Origin: Nocardioides sp. TRM66260-LWL
GTDB taxonomy: Bacteria > Actinomycetota > Actinomycetes > Propionibacteriales > Nocardioidaceae
Direction: 5' to 3'
Assembly: GCF_020075545.1 (NCBI RefSeq)
Contig: NZ_JAIQZK010000002.1
Span: 248,001 to 312,000 of the forward strand
DNA length: 64,000 nucleotides
Shown: one piece after another, positions 1-8,752 of the stretch
Numbering within the stretch: the first letter of the stretch is position 1
Layout: the number at the start of each line of letters is the position of its first letter
Notes under the pieces: generated by a model
Seen by the model: only the letters and a program-made list of their open reading frames with translations
Databases searched by the model: none
Told to the model about the DNA's origin: nothing
Translations under genes and position numbers: made by a program

Positions 1-11
1 GATCGCCTGAC

Positions 12-52
12 GACGACGCCCGCCCGACCGTCGCGGTCGGGCGGGCGTCGTC
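12..52 (-). terminator. Perfect 19-bp hairpin terminator after the DoxX gene
   Basis: Positions 12-30 are the exact reverse complement of 34-52, leaving a TCG loop. It begins 20 bases past the stop codon of the minus-strand DoxX gene and has no T-run, which is usual for actinobacterial terminators. It could also end a plus-strand gene lying before the window. Confidence 0.8.
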
Positions 53-71
53 ACGTCCGGGGACGGGCGGC

Positions 72-431
72 TCAGCGGCCGGCGTTCCAGGTGGCGCGGA
101 TCATCGGCCACTGCAGCGGCAGACGGGCCAGCGTGCCGACCTTCCAGGGCGTGTTGCGGCCCTTCTGGGCGTCGAGCGCCATCTGCACGTTGCCGGGGAA
201 GACGGCCAGCAGCAGCAGGGCGCTGGCCTTGCCGGCGACCCCGCGGGTGCGCGGGGAGGCCAGGCCGGCGGCGCAGGCGAGCTCGGCGACGCCGCTGGCG
301 AGGATCACCTCGCGATGCGCGGGCACCCACGACGGCATGGCCGGGGCGAAGGTCTGCGGGCGGACGAGGTGGACGACGCCGGAGACGGTGAACGCCACCG
401 CGACGCCCCGGGCGGTACGGGAGAGAGGCAC
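72..431 (-). CDS. DoxX-family small membrane protein
   Basis: A 119-residue hydrophobic protein that resembles the DoxX/DUF4267-like family: a first membrane segment around VAVAFTVSGVVHLVRP, a second around the Ala-rich stretch at residues 40-60, and a third around residues 68-85. The family is widespread and its biochemical role is poorly defined; some members work with thiol or quinone oxidoreductases. The GTG start is preceded at 6 nt by TAGGGT (438-443), so translation probably starts on a leaderless transcript. The gene stands alone, tail to a strong hairpin and head to the acetyltransferase gene on the same strand. Family assignment is fairly secure, function is not. Confidence 0.7.
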   Translation of the reverse strand: MPLSRTARGVAVAFTVSGVVHLVRPQTFAPAMPSWVPAHREVILASGVAELACAAGLASPRTRGVAGKASALLLLAVFPGNVQMALDAQKGRNTPWKVGTLARLPLQWPMIRATWNAGR

Positions 432-437
432 GCGCCG

Positions 438-443
438 ACCCTA
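438..443 (-). promoter_or_regulatory. TAGGGT -10 box, leaderless promoter of the DoxX gene
   Basis: TAGGGT lies 6 nt before the GTG start at 431, which places the expected transcription start at the start codon. No convincing -35 element is visible. Confidence 0.55.
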
Positions 444-463
444 GCGGCCCGTCCGGGGCCGCT

Positions 464-1309
464 TCAGAACATCACGGTCGCGAACCGCGCGGACTCCGTG
501 AAGCCGGCCCGCGCGTAGGCCGCCCGGGCCGTGGCGTTCCAGTCGTTGACGTAGAGCGAGACGGTCGGGGCGATGTCGCGGCGCACCAGCTCGACGACGG
601 CGGCCATCCCGGCGGCGGCCAACCCGCGACCGCGGAACTCCGGCGGCACGTAGACGCCCTGGATCTGGGCGGCGTGCGGCGTCGCGCAGGCCACCTCCGC
701 CTTGAACGCCAGCCGTCCGTCCTCGAACCGCGCGAAGGACCAGCCGCGCGAGACCAGCTGGGCGACGCGGTCGCGGTAGAGGGTGCCGGCTCCCCCGGCC
801 TCCGGAGAGATGCCGACCTCCTCGGTGTACATGGCGACGCACGCGGGATAGAGCTGCGGCAGGTCGGCTCGGGTGGTGCGGCGCACCAGCGGGTCGGGCG
901 CGACCGCCGGCGGCCCGCTGATCTGCAGGTGCGGCTGGCGCCAGCGGATCTCCCGCGGCCTGCCCCACACCGGGCCGATCGCGTCCCACAGCACCTCGAC
1001 GGACTCCTGGGGCCCGACGACGGTCGACACCGAGCGGCTGCGGCCGCACGCCCGCTCGGCGAACGCGCGCAGGTCGTCGGGCGTGCCGCCGATCGGCACC
1101 AGGTTCGCGCCCACGTGGCAGGCCGCGATCATCCGACCGCCGCTGAACCGACCCCACATCTCCCCGCCGAGCCAGCGCGGCTCGAGGTTGGTGGTGCGGG
1201 CCCGGTGGGAGGCGAAGACGTTGACGACCGGGTCGGCGTCGGCGAAGGCCAGGAACTCGTCGAGGTCGGGCGCGCCGAGGAGGCGCACGCTCGGACGAGT
1301 GGTCAGCAC
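464..1309 (-). CDS. GNAT acetyltransferase with N-terminal DUF4081 domain
   Basis: This 281-residue protein has an N-terminal half of the DUF4081 type (about residues 1-130) and a C-terminal GNAT fold (about 135-281). The acetyl-CoA loop appears as PEFRGRGLAAAGM, and the C-terminal YVNDWNATARAAYARAGF is the usual GNAT ending. Its substrate is unknown. A homologous acetyltransferase sits next to ispG in Mycobacterium tuberculosis (Rv2867c beside Rv2868c), and here only the COG4705 gene intervenes, so the neighbourhood supports the call. The start is GTG at 1309, with TAGGCT 6 nt upstream, suggesting leaderless expression separate from ispG. Confidence 0.85.
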   Translation of the reverse strand: MLTTRPSVRLLGAPDLDEFLAFADADPVVNVFASHRARTTNLEPRWLGGEMWGRFSGGRMIAACHVGANLVPIGGTPDDLRAFAERACGRSRSVSTVVGPQESVEVLWDAIGPVWGRPREIRWRQPHLQISGPPAVAPDPLVRRTTRADLPQLYPACVAMYTEEVGISPEAGGAGTLYRDRVAQLVSRGWSFARFEDGRLAFKAEVACATPHAAQIQGVYVPPEFRGRGLAAAGMAAVVELVRRDIAPTVSLYVNDWNATARAAYARAGFTESARFATVMF

Positions 1310-1315
1310 GCTGCG

Positions 1316-1321
1316 AGCCTA
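1316..1321 (-). promoter_or_regulatory. TAGGCT -10 box, leaderless promoter of the GNAT gene
   Basis: TAGGCT with a 6-nt spacer to the GTG start at 1309, the same geometry as other genes in the window. Confidence 0.55.
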
Positions 1322-1390
1322 GTGGCGCACCCCCCGGGCGGGCGCGTCCCGTTCAGGTGGGCGTCAGGAGGACGTCGTCACAGTGCTGCC

Positions 1391-2203
1391 ATGACGACGA
1401 CCGACGCCTCCCCCGCCCGCCGCGGGTCCGCCGCCGCCACCGCCGGCACCCTGCTGACCAAGGTCCCCGAGGCCACCGCCCTCTTCTGGTTCACCAAGAT
1501 CCTCACCACCGGCGTCGGCGAGACGACGTCGGACTGGATCGGCCGCTCCCCGCTGGTGGTCCCGCTGGCGGTCCTGGCCCTGGCCGCGCTGATCGGCTCG
1601 CTGGTCGCGCAGCTGCGCGCCGACCGCTACCGCCCGTGGATCTACTGGTCGGCGGTGACGATGGTGAGCGTCTTCGGCACGATGGCCGCCGACGTGTGGC
1701 GAGTGGCGCTGGGACTCTCCTACGTCGCCTCGACCCTGGCGTTCGTCGTGGCGGTCGCCGCGATCCTCGCGCTCTGGCACCGCAGCGAGGGCACGCTCTC
1801 GATCCACAGCATCACCACTCGCCGTCGCGAGCTCTTCTACTGGTCGACCGTGATGGCGACCTTCGCGCTCGGCACCGCCACCGGCGACCTGTTCGCCTCG
1901 TCCTTCCACCTGGGCTACTGGAAGCCCGGCGTCGTGTTCGGCGTGCTGATCCTGCTGCCGTGGCTCGCCCACGCCCGGCTGGGGCTGAACGGCGTCGCCG
2001 CGTTCTGGACCGCCTACGTGCTGACCCGTCCGCTCGGCGCGTCGTTCTCCGACTGGGCCGCGGTCGAGCACGAGCGCGGCGGCCTCGGCTTCGGGCCGGG
2101 CGCCGTGAGCCTGGTGCTGTTCGGCGTCATCGGCCTGACGATGGCGCTCGGCCACTCCCGCGCCGACCGGTCCGAGGGCGACGTCGAGGTCGCGGCGGCC
2201 TGA
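1391..2203 (+). CDS. COG4705-type multipass membrane protein
   Basis: A 270-residue polytopic membrane protein of the COG4705 'membrane-anchored protein' type, recognised by KVPEATALFWFTKILTT and GVGETTSDW. The same kind of unit occurs four times, at about residues 32-49, 85-103, 150-168 and 205-222: an aromatic-Trp start, a hydrophobic run, a Gly, then an acidic residue near the end of a helix. That points to a fourfold internal duplication. Family members have been linked loosely to metal tolerance, but I cannot assign a substrate. The open frame continues far upstream; ATG 1391 is chosen because the upstream part is antisense to the acetyltransferase. It is convergent with ispG. Confidence 0.75.
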   Translation: MTTTDASPARRGSAAATAGTLLTKVPEATALFWFTKILTTGVGETTSDWIGRSPLVVPLAVLALAALIGSLVAQLRADRYRPWIYWSAVTMVSVFGTMAADVWRVALGLSYVASTLAFVVAVAAILALWHRSEGTLSIHSITTRRRELFYWSTVMATFALGTATGDLFASSFHLGYWKPGVVFGVLILLPWLAHARLGLNGVAAFWTAYVLTRPLGASFSDWAAVEHERGGLGFGPGAVSLVLFGVIGLTMALGHSRADRSEGDVEVAAA

Positions 2204-2222
2204 GCCGCGTCGGGGCCCGGCG

Positions 2223-3374
<1,152 letters not shown>

Positions 3375-3380
3375 GCCTCG

Positions 3381-3386
3381 AGCCTA
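3381..3386 (-). promoter_or_regulatory. TAGGCT -10 box, leaderless promoter of ispG
   Basis: TAGGCT lies 6 nt before the ATG of ispG at 3374, inside the 73-bp gap after the rip1 gene. Confidence 0.55.
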
Positions 3387-3447
3387 CTGCGGCGCGCGGG
3401 AGCGTCCCGCCCCGCCGGGGTGACGTGCGGGACCGCTGCCGGGGGCC

Positions 3448-4806
3448 TCAGCCGGTGACGGAGACCGGCACCACGAGGTCGGCGACGATCAGCACCACGC
3501 CCATGACCAGGATCGCGCTGCCGACGACGTAGGCCACCGGCAGCAGCCGCGCGGCGTCGACGTAGCCGGGGTCGGGCCGCCGGCGCAGCCGGGCCAGGCC
3601 GCGGCGCAGCCACTCCCACGCGGCGCTGGCGATGTGCCCGCCGTCCAGCGGGAGCAGCGGCACGAAGTTGAACAGGCCGATGAAGAGGTTGAAGCCGCCG
3701 ACGAGCAGGCCGAGGTAGGCGGCCTTGGAGGTGGTGTCGATGGCGTCCTGGGAGACCGTCTCGCCGGCGATGCGGCCGCCGCCCACGATGCTGATCGGGC
3801 TGTCCGCGGCCCGCGGCTCGAGGCCGACGATCGCCTTCGCGACGCCGAAGACCCGCACCGGCAGGTGCACCAGCGCCTCGACCGACTGGACCGTCATGGT
3901 GCCCATCTGGTCGAGGGTGAACAGCGGGCCGCCCTTCTCCACGACCAGCGCGCTGCGCGGACTGACGCCGAGGAAGCCGACCTGACGCAGCGTCGGGTCG
4001 GTGTCGGACGTGGGCCGCGCCTCGACGGTGGTGCTCGTGCGGCCGGTCAGGGTGCGGCCGTCGCGCTCGTAGGTGAGGACGGCCGCGCCGGCGGCGTTGT
4101 CGCGGATCAGCTGGCGCAGCTGCGTCCAGTCGCGCACGGTCGTGCCGTTGAAGGCGGTGATGACGTCGCCCGGCCGCAGGCCGGCCTTGGCGGCCGGCGA
4201 CGCGGGGTCGGCGGCAGTGCAGGCGCGTCCGCTCTCGGTGGAGGGCAGCACGCACCTCGACACCTCCGCCACGACGGGAGCACCGGGGGCGGCCTCGATC
4301 GTGCGGACGCCGAAGGTGGCGAAGACCAGCCAGAAGACGAAGAACGCGATGAGCAGGTTGACCGTCGGGCCGCCGGCCATGACGACGATCTTCTTCCACG
4401 AGGGCAGCTTGTAGAACAGCCGGTCGGCGTCCTCGGGGCCGACGAGCTCCCACTCGGCGGCGCGGGCGTCGGAGATGAGCTGGGTGAACATGCCGGTGTT
4501 CGACTTGCGCACCTTGGTGACCCGGTTGCCCTGCTCGTCGACGGTGACCTCGCCGAGCTGCTCGGCGCCCGGCGGCAGCATGCCGACGATCTTCACGTAG
4601 CCACCGAGCGGGATCGCCTTGACGCCGTACTCGGTCTCGCCGACCTGGCGGCTCCACACCGTCGGGCCGAACCCGATGAAGTACTGGGTGACCTTCCCGC
4701 CGAAGGCCTTCGCCGGGATCATGTGGCCGAGCTCGTGCAGGCCGATCGAGGCGAGGATCGCCAGGGCGAAGAGCACCACGCCCAGGGTGTAGAGCAGGAC
4801 GGTCAT
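3448..4806 (-). CDS. M50 site-2 protease (Rip1/RseP family)
   Basis: An intramembrane zinc metalloprotease that in related bacteria cuts anti-sigma factors and other membrane proteins. The 452-residue protein has the zinc motif HELGH at residues 24-28 in the first membrane helix, a PDZ domain centred on GLRPGDVITAFNGT, and the conserved NFVPLLPLDGGH motif in a late helix that supplies the third ligand Asp. Two or three further helices close the sequence. It lies between dxr and ispG, as in M. tuberculosis (Rv2869c, rip1). The 41-residue stretch around ADRLFYKLPSWKK precedes the second helix, as in the mycobacterial protein. The start at ATG 4806 has a weak GGGAAG ribosome site. Substrates are not predictable here. 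Confidence 0.93.
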   Translation of the reverse strand: MTVLLYTLGVVLFALAILASIGLHELGHMIPAKAFGGKVTQYFIGFGPTVWSRQVGETEYGVKAIPLGGYVKIVGMLPPGAEQLGEVTVDEQGNRVTKVRKSNTGMFTQLISDARAAEWELVGPEDADRLFYKLPSWKKIVVMAGGPTVNLLIAFFVFWLVFATFGVRTIEAAPGAPVVAEVSRCVLPSTESGRACTAADPASPAAKAGLRPGDVITAFNGTTVRDWTQLRQLIRDNAAGAAVLTYERDGRTLTGRTSTTVEARPTSDTDPTLRQVGFLGVSPRSALVVEKGGPLFTLDQMGTMTVQSVEALVHLPVRVFGVAKAIVGLEPRAADSPISIVGGGRIAGETVSQDAIDTTSKAAYLGLLVGGFNLFIGLFNFVPLLPLDGGHIASAAWEWLRRGLARLRRRPDPGYVDAARLLPVAYVVGSAILVMGVVLIVADLVVPVSVTG

Positions 4807-4855
4807 CGGCTTCCCAGCGTTCTCGGTTCTCGGTGGTGCGCGGCGGGCTCGGCGC

Positions 4856-5944
4856 TCAGCCGGCGGCGACGAGGCGGGCGGCCTCCTCGCGGGCCCAGGC
4901 GTCGGCGGCGAGGACGTCGTCGAGCGTGAGGGCCGAGTTCGAGGGTACGTCGTGGACGGCGAGCACGGAGCCGACCACGTCGACGATGCCGGGGAACCGC
5001 AGGCGGCCGGCGTGGAAGGCGGCGACGCAGACCTCGTTCGCGGCGTTGTAGACCGCGGGCGCCGTGCCGCCGCGGGTGCCGGCGTCGCGGGCGAGGTCGA
5101 TGGCCGGGAAGGCGACGGCGTCGACCGGCTCGAAGCGCCAGTCGGCGGCCCGCGTCCAGTCGATCGGGGTCTCGGCGTCGGGCACGCGGTCGGGCCAGCC
5201 GAGCCCGAGCGCGATCGGGACGAGCATCGTCGGCAGGCCCAGCTGCGCGACGACGGCGCCGTCGACGAACTCGACCATCGAGTGGATCAGCTGCTGGGGG
5301 TGCACGACGACGTCGATCCGCTCGAAGGGCACGTCGAAGAGCAGGTGGGCCTCGATGACCTCCAGCCCCTTGTTGACCAGGGTCGCGGAGTTGGTGGTGA
5401 TGACGTTGCCCATCGCGAAGTTCGGGTGGGCCAGCGCCTCGGCCGGCGTGACGGCGTCCAGCTCGGCGCGCGAGCGGCCGCGGAACGGGCCGCCGGAGGC
5501 GGTGAGCACCAGGCGGCGCACCTCGTCGGCCGAGCCGGCGCGCAGGCTCTGGGCGATGGCGCTGTGCTCGCTGTCGACGGGGACGATCTGACCGGGCGCG
5601 GCGAGGTCCTTCACCAGCGGCCCGCCGATGATCAGCGACTCCTTGTTCGCCAGCGCCAGCGTGCGACCGGCCTCGAGGGCGGCGAGGGTGGGCCGCAGGC
5701 CGACGGCGCCGGTGATGCCGTTGAGGACGACGTCGCACGGGTGCGCGGCGGCCTCGACGGAGGCCTCCTCGCCGACGCCGTGCACCGCGGGCGCGAACTC
5801 GGCCACCTGGGCCTCGAGCAGGTCGGGCTGCGAGCCGCCGGCGGTGAGGCCGACGACGCGGAAGCGGTCGGCGTTCGCGCGGACCAGGTCGAGCGCCTGG
5901 GTGCCGATCGAGCCGGTGGAGCCGAGGATCACGACGTCGCGCAC
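4856..5944 (-). CDS. dxr: 1-deoxy-D-xylulose 5-phosphate reductoisomerase
   Basis: Dxr makes methylerythritol phosphate from DXP with NADPH, the first committed MEP step, upstream of IspG in the same pathway and the same locus. The 362-residue protein shows the dinucleotide-binding start GSTGSIGTQ, the ANKESLI motif and the active-site region GNVITTNSATLVNKGLEVIEAHLLF (metal and substrate ligands are within the family-typical ANKE and NKGLEVIEA segments). The GTG start at 5944 has CAGGAT 6 nt upstream, a weaker version of the window's leaderless box. It is transcribed divergently from the polysaccharide deacetylase gene. Confidence 0.96.
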   Translation of the reverse strand: MRDVVILGSTGSIGTQALDLVRANADRFRVVGLTAGGSQPDLLEAQVAEFAPAVHGVGEEASVEAAAHPCDVVLNGITGAVGLRPTLAALEAGRTLALANKESLIIGGPLVKDLAAPGQIVPVDSEHSAIAQSLRAGSADEVRRLVLTASGGPFRGRSRAELDAVTPAEALAHPNFAMGNVITTNSATLVNKGLEVIEAHLLFDVPFERIDVVVHPQQLIHSMVEFVDGAVVAQLGLPTMLVPIALGLGWPDRVPDAETPIDWTRAADWRFEPVDAVAFPAIDLARDAGTRGGTAPAVYNAANEVCVAAFHAGRLRFPGIVDVVGSVLAVHDVPSNSALTLDDVLAADAWAREEAARLVAAG

Positions 5945-6045
5945 GGCGTCATCCTGTCAGCCCGCACCTGGTCGGCGCGTCTCGGGGACAGCGGCGACCC
6001 TCGGCGCCCACACTGGAGGCCTTCCCCGTCAAGACCCGAAGGCAG

Positions 6046-6921
6046 ATGCTCGTGAAGCGCCCCGCCGTCACCGTGGTGACCTCCGCCGTCGTCCTGGCCG
6101 TGCTGCTCTCCGCCCTGCTCTCGGCGCTCGCCGCGCCGACCGACGCCGGCCGCGCCTCCGGATCCGAGGCCGCCGGCGCCGCCCCGGCCGCAGCCTCCGC
6201 GCACCGCGCGCCCGCGCACCGCGCGCGGCCCTCCGCGCACCGCACCACCGGACGCACGGCGCCGGCCGGCCGTCCGCGCGTGGTCGCGGGGCCCGCCATC
6301 CGCCCGGTGGGGTCCTGCCGGGCCGGCCGGGTGGCGCTCACCTTCGACGACGGCCCGGACCCGCGCCTGACGCCCCGGCTCGCGCGGCTGCTGCAGCGGC
6401 TGCGCGTGCCGGCGACCTTCTTCATGGTCGGCGAGCGCGTCGACGAGGCGCCGGCGGCCGCCCGGGCGGTGGTGCGCCGCGGGTTCACGATCGGCGACCA
6501 CACCTACCACCACCCGGTGCTCGACCGGCTCAGCGGAGCGCGCGTGCGCACCGAGATCTGGTCGACCGCCGCCGCCTTCCGGCGGGCCGGGCTCGACGCC
6601 GGCGTCGTCGACCTGGTGCGCCCGCCCTACGGCGCGGCCGACGCCCGGACGCGGTCCGTGATCGCCGGCATGGGCCGGCCCAGCGTGCTGTGGAACGTCG
6701 ACTCCCGCGACTGGGCGGGCCTCTCCCCCGCCGCCATCGTCCGGACGGTCGTGCGCGAGGTGCGCGCCAACGGCCGTCGCGACAGCATCGTGCTGCACCA
6801 CGACGGCGTCACGAACTCGCCGGCGACGCTGGCGGCCGTGCCCCGCGAGGTGCACCGGCTGCGCCGGCTGGGGTTCTGCTTCGTCGCCCTCGACGCCCAG
6901 GGACGTCCGGCCCGCCGCTGA
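6046..6921 (+). CDS. Secreted polysaccharide deacetylase (NodB/CE4 family)
   Basis: A 291-residue exported enzyme expected to remove acetyl groups from peptidoglycan or another surface glycan. A signal or anchor helix covers about residues 8-30, followed by an Ala/His/Arg-rich linker to about 85. The CE4 motifs are all visible: TFDDGPDPR (Asp101, Asp102), HTYHHP (metal His152 and His156), RPPYGAAD at 192-199, WNVDSRDW (Asp222) and SIVLHHDG near the end. An in-frame GTG at 6052 is an alternative start; ATG 6046 has AAGG close by. It is convergent with the lytic transglycosylase gene, so the two wall enzymes share only location. Confidence 0.92.
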   Translation: MLVKRPAVTVVTSAVVLAVLLSALLSALAAPTDAGRASGSEAAGAAPAAASAHRAPAHRARPSAHRTTGRTAPAGRPRVVAGPAIRPVGSCRAGRVALTFDDGPDPRLTPRLARLLQRLRVPATFFMVGERVDEAPAAARAVVRRGFTIGDHTYHHPVLDRLSGARVRTEIWSTAAAFRRAGLDAGVVDLVRPPYGAADARTRSVIAGMGRPSVLWNVDSRDWAGLSPAAIVRTVVREVRANGRRDSIVLHHDGVTNSPATLAAVPREVHRLRRLGFCFVALDAQGRPARR

Positions 6922-6954
6922 CCGGGCGCTGACCGGGCTGCGGGGCCAGCCGGG

Positions 6955-7782
6955 TCAGCCGGTGCGCTGCGCGTAGGCGCTGGCAGCGGCGTACACGTCG
7001 CGGACGTAGACGTCGGAGTGGTTGTAGGAGTAGATCGCCGCCGACCAGCCGGTGCCCGTCGCGAGGTCGTGGCCGTCCGCGCACAGGTAGCGGGCGGTGG
7101 CCGCCGCGGCGTCGTCGAGGTCGAGCGGGTCGGCGACGCCGTCGCCGTCGCCGTCGGCGCCCCAGCGGTCCCAGGAGGAGCGCAGGAACTGCATCGGGCC
7201 CACGGCGTGCTCCCAGCGGGGGTCGCCGTGCCAGGCCGCCGACTCCGGCGTCGAGCGCAGCGCCTTGAAGCCGTGGGTGCCGTCGAGCGCCGGGCCGATG
7301 ATCGGCGGCTGCGAGCGTCCGTCCGCCTCGAGGACGCGGCCGCCGATGGTGCCGTGGTGCGACTCCACCCAGCCGATGCCGGCCAGGGTCGTCCAGCCGA
7401 CGTCGCAGCCCCCGACGCCGGAGAGCTGGGCCGAGGCGTACGCGCGCAGCGCGACCTCGGGGATGCCCGCCTTCGCGGCGGTGCGCCGCAGCCAGGCGGG
7501 GTCGACCGCCGGACGGTCGGACGACCGGGAGACGGGCGCCGGACGGACGTCGCCGACCGCGGCCGGCGCCACCGCCTCTGCGGGCAGCCCGACGTCACGG
7601 GTCGGCGTCAGGTCGACGGGACGGTCCGGCGCGTACAGGCGCGCCAGGCCGCCGACGGCCAGCGTCGAGACGCCCAGCAGCACGACGAAGGCGCCGACCG
7701 GACGGGCCAGAGCGGGGACGCGGCGCGGGGCCCGGGCGCGCCGTGCGCCCGAGCCCCGACGACGCCGGGAGCGGGAGGCCAC
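6955..7782 (-). CDS. Membrane-anchored lytic transglycosylase-like protein
   Basis: A 275-residue protein with a very basic N-terminus (Arg-rich residues 2-28), one membrane helix at about 29-48, and an extracytoplasmic SLT/MltB-like domain from about residue 95. The likely catalytic Glu140 sits in GIGWVESHHG; GPMQFLRSSWDRWG is the conserved second motif. It contains GDGDGVADPLDLDD, a calcium-binding-like Asp loop seen in actinobacterial members. It should cleave peptidoglycan glycan strands. The GTG start at 7782 follows the pstB1 stop by only 2 nt, so it is probably translated with pstB1. The frame runs open into pstB1, which leaves the start uncertain by a few codons. Confidence 0.82.
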   Translation of the reverse strand: MASRSRRRRGSGARRARAPRRVPALARPVGAFVVLLGVSTLAVGGLARLYAPDRPVDLTPTRDVGLPAEAVAPAAVGDVRPAPVSRSSDRPAVDPAWLRRTAAKAGIPEVALRAYASAQLSGVGGCDVGWTTLAGIGWVESHHGTIGGRVLEADGRSQPPIIGPALDGTHGFKALRSTPESAAWHGDPRWEHAVGPMQFLRSSWDRWGADGDGDGVADPLDLDDAAAATARYLCADGHDLATGTGWSAAIYSYNHSDVYVRDVYAAASAYAQRTG

Positions 7783-7784
7783 GA

Positions 7785-8612
7785 TCAGCCGAACCGGCCC
7801 TGGACGTAGTCGCTGGTGCGCTGGTCCTGCGGGCTCTCGAACATCGCGCGGGTGTCGCCGTGCTCGACGATCACGCCGGGCGTGCCCTGCGAGGCCAGGA
7901 AGAAGGCGCACTCGGTGGAGACGCGAGCGGCCTGCTGCATGTTGTGCGTGACGATCACGATCGTGACCTCGCGGGCCAGCTCGAGCATCGTCTCCTCGAT
8001 CACGCGGGTCGAGGTGGGGTCGAGCGCGGAGCACGGCTCGTCCATCAGCAGGACGCGCGGCGTGACGGCCAGCGAGCGGGCGATGCACAGGCGCTGCTGC
8101 TGACCGCCGGACAGGCCGCCGCCGGGGGCGTCGAGGCGGTCCTTGACCTCGTTCCAGAGACCGCCCTTGCGCAGGCAAGACTCGACGAGGGCGTCCTGGT
8201 CGGACTTCGACATCTTGGTGCCGGTCAGGCGCAGGCCGGCGAGGACGTTCTCGCGGATCGACATGGCCGGGAACGGGTTGGGCTTCTGGAACACCATGCC
8301 GATCGCGCGGCGCGCGTCGATCAGCCGCTTCGCGGGGTCGTAGATGTCCTCGCCGTCGAGCAGCACCTCGCCGGCCAGCTGGGCCGACGGGACGAGCTCG
8401 TGCATCCGGTTGAGGATGCGCAGGAAGGTGGACTTGCCGCAGCCCGACGGGCCGATCAGGGCGGTGATGCCGCCGGCCTTCATGGTCAGGGAGACGCGGT
8501 CGAGGACCTTGCGGTCGCCGAACCAGGCGGTGATGTCGCGGGCCTCGAGCTCGGCCAGCGGACGCTCGGAGCCGGAGGGCACGGGCGGCAGGACGGTGGT
8601 GTCGGCGGTCAT
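7785..8612 (-). CDS. pstB: Phosphate ABC transporter ATPase PstB (cluster 1)
   Basis: The cytoplasmic ATPase that powers PstCA phosphate import. The 275-residue protein has Walker [10 protein letters not shown] (54-62), the Q-loop in FQKPNPFP, the ABC signature [16 protein letters not shown], Walker [14 protein letters not shown] and the H-loop [12 protein letters not shown]. The ending YVQGRFG is typical for PstB. It is about 60 percent like the second copy at 22,557 by eye. It lies downstream of a hairpin that separates it from the rest of cluster 1, so its level may be set apart from pstCAS1. GGAAG ahead of the ATG is the likely ribosome site. Confidence 0.96.
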   Translation of the reverse strand: MTADTTVLPPVPSGSERPLAELEARDITAWFGDRKVLDRVSLTMKAGGITALIGPSGCGKSTFLRILNRMHELVPSAQLAGEVLLDGEDIYDPAKRLIDARRAIGMVFQKPNPFPAMSIRENVLAGLRLTGTKMSKSDQDALVESCLRKGGLWNEVKDRLDAPGGGLSGGQQQRLCIARSLAVTPRVLLMDEPCSALDPTSTRVIEETMLELAREVTIVIVTHNMQQAARVSTECAFFLASQGTPGVIVEHGDTRAMFESPQDQRTSDYVQGRFG

Positions 8613-8679
8613 CGGTTCACTTCCGGTGCGGTGGGCGAGGCGAGTGGAGCGGGGAGGGTGAGGCCCGGTTCCGGGCGGC

Positions 8680-8716
8680 GTCCTGCCCCGGCCGCGCGAG
8701 GCGACCGGGGCAGGAC
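8680..8716 (-). terminator. 12-bp hairpin between the PstS-Ig gene and pstB1
   Basis: Bases 8680-8691 pair exactly with 8705-8716 around a 13-nt loop. It lies between two genes of one cluster on the same strand, so it may end transcription or let only part of it through to pstB1. Confidence 0.7.
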
Positions 8717-8752
8717 GGGTGGTGCTGGGTGCTGCTCAGATCAAGGTGCTGA

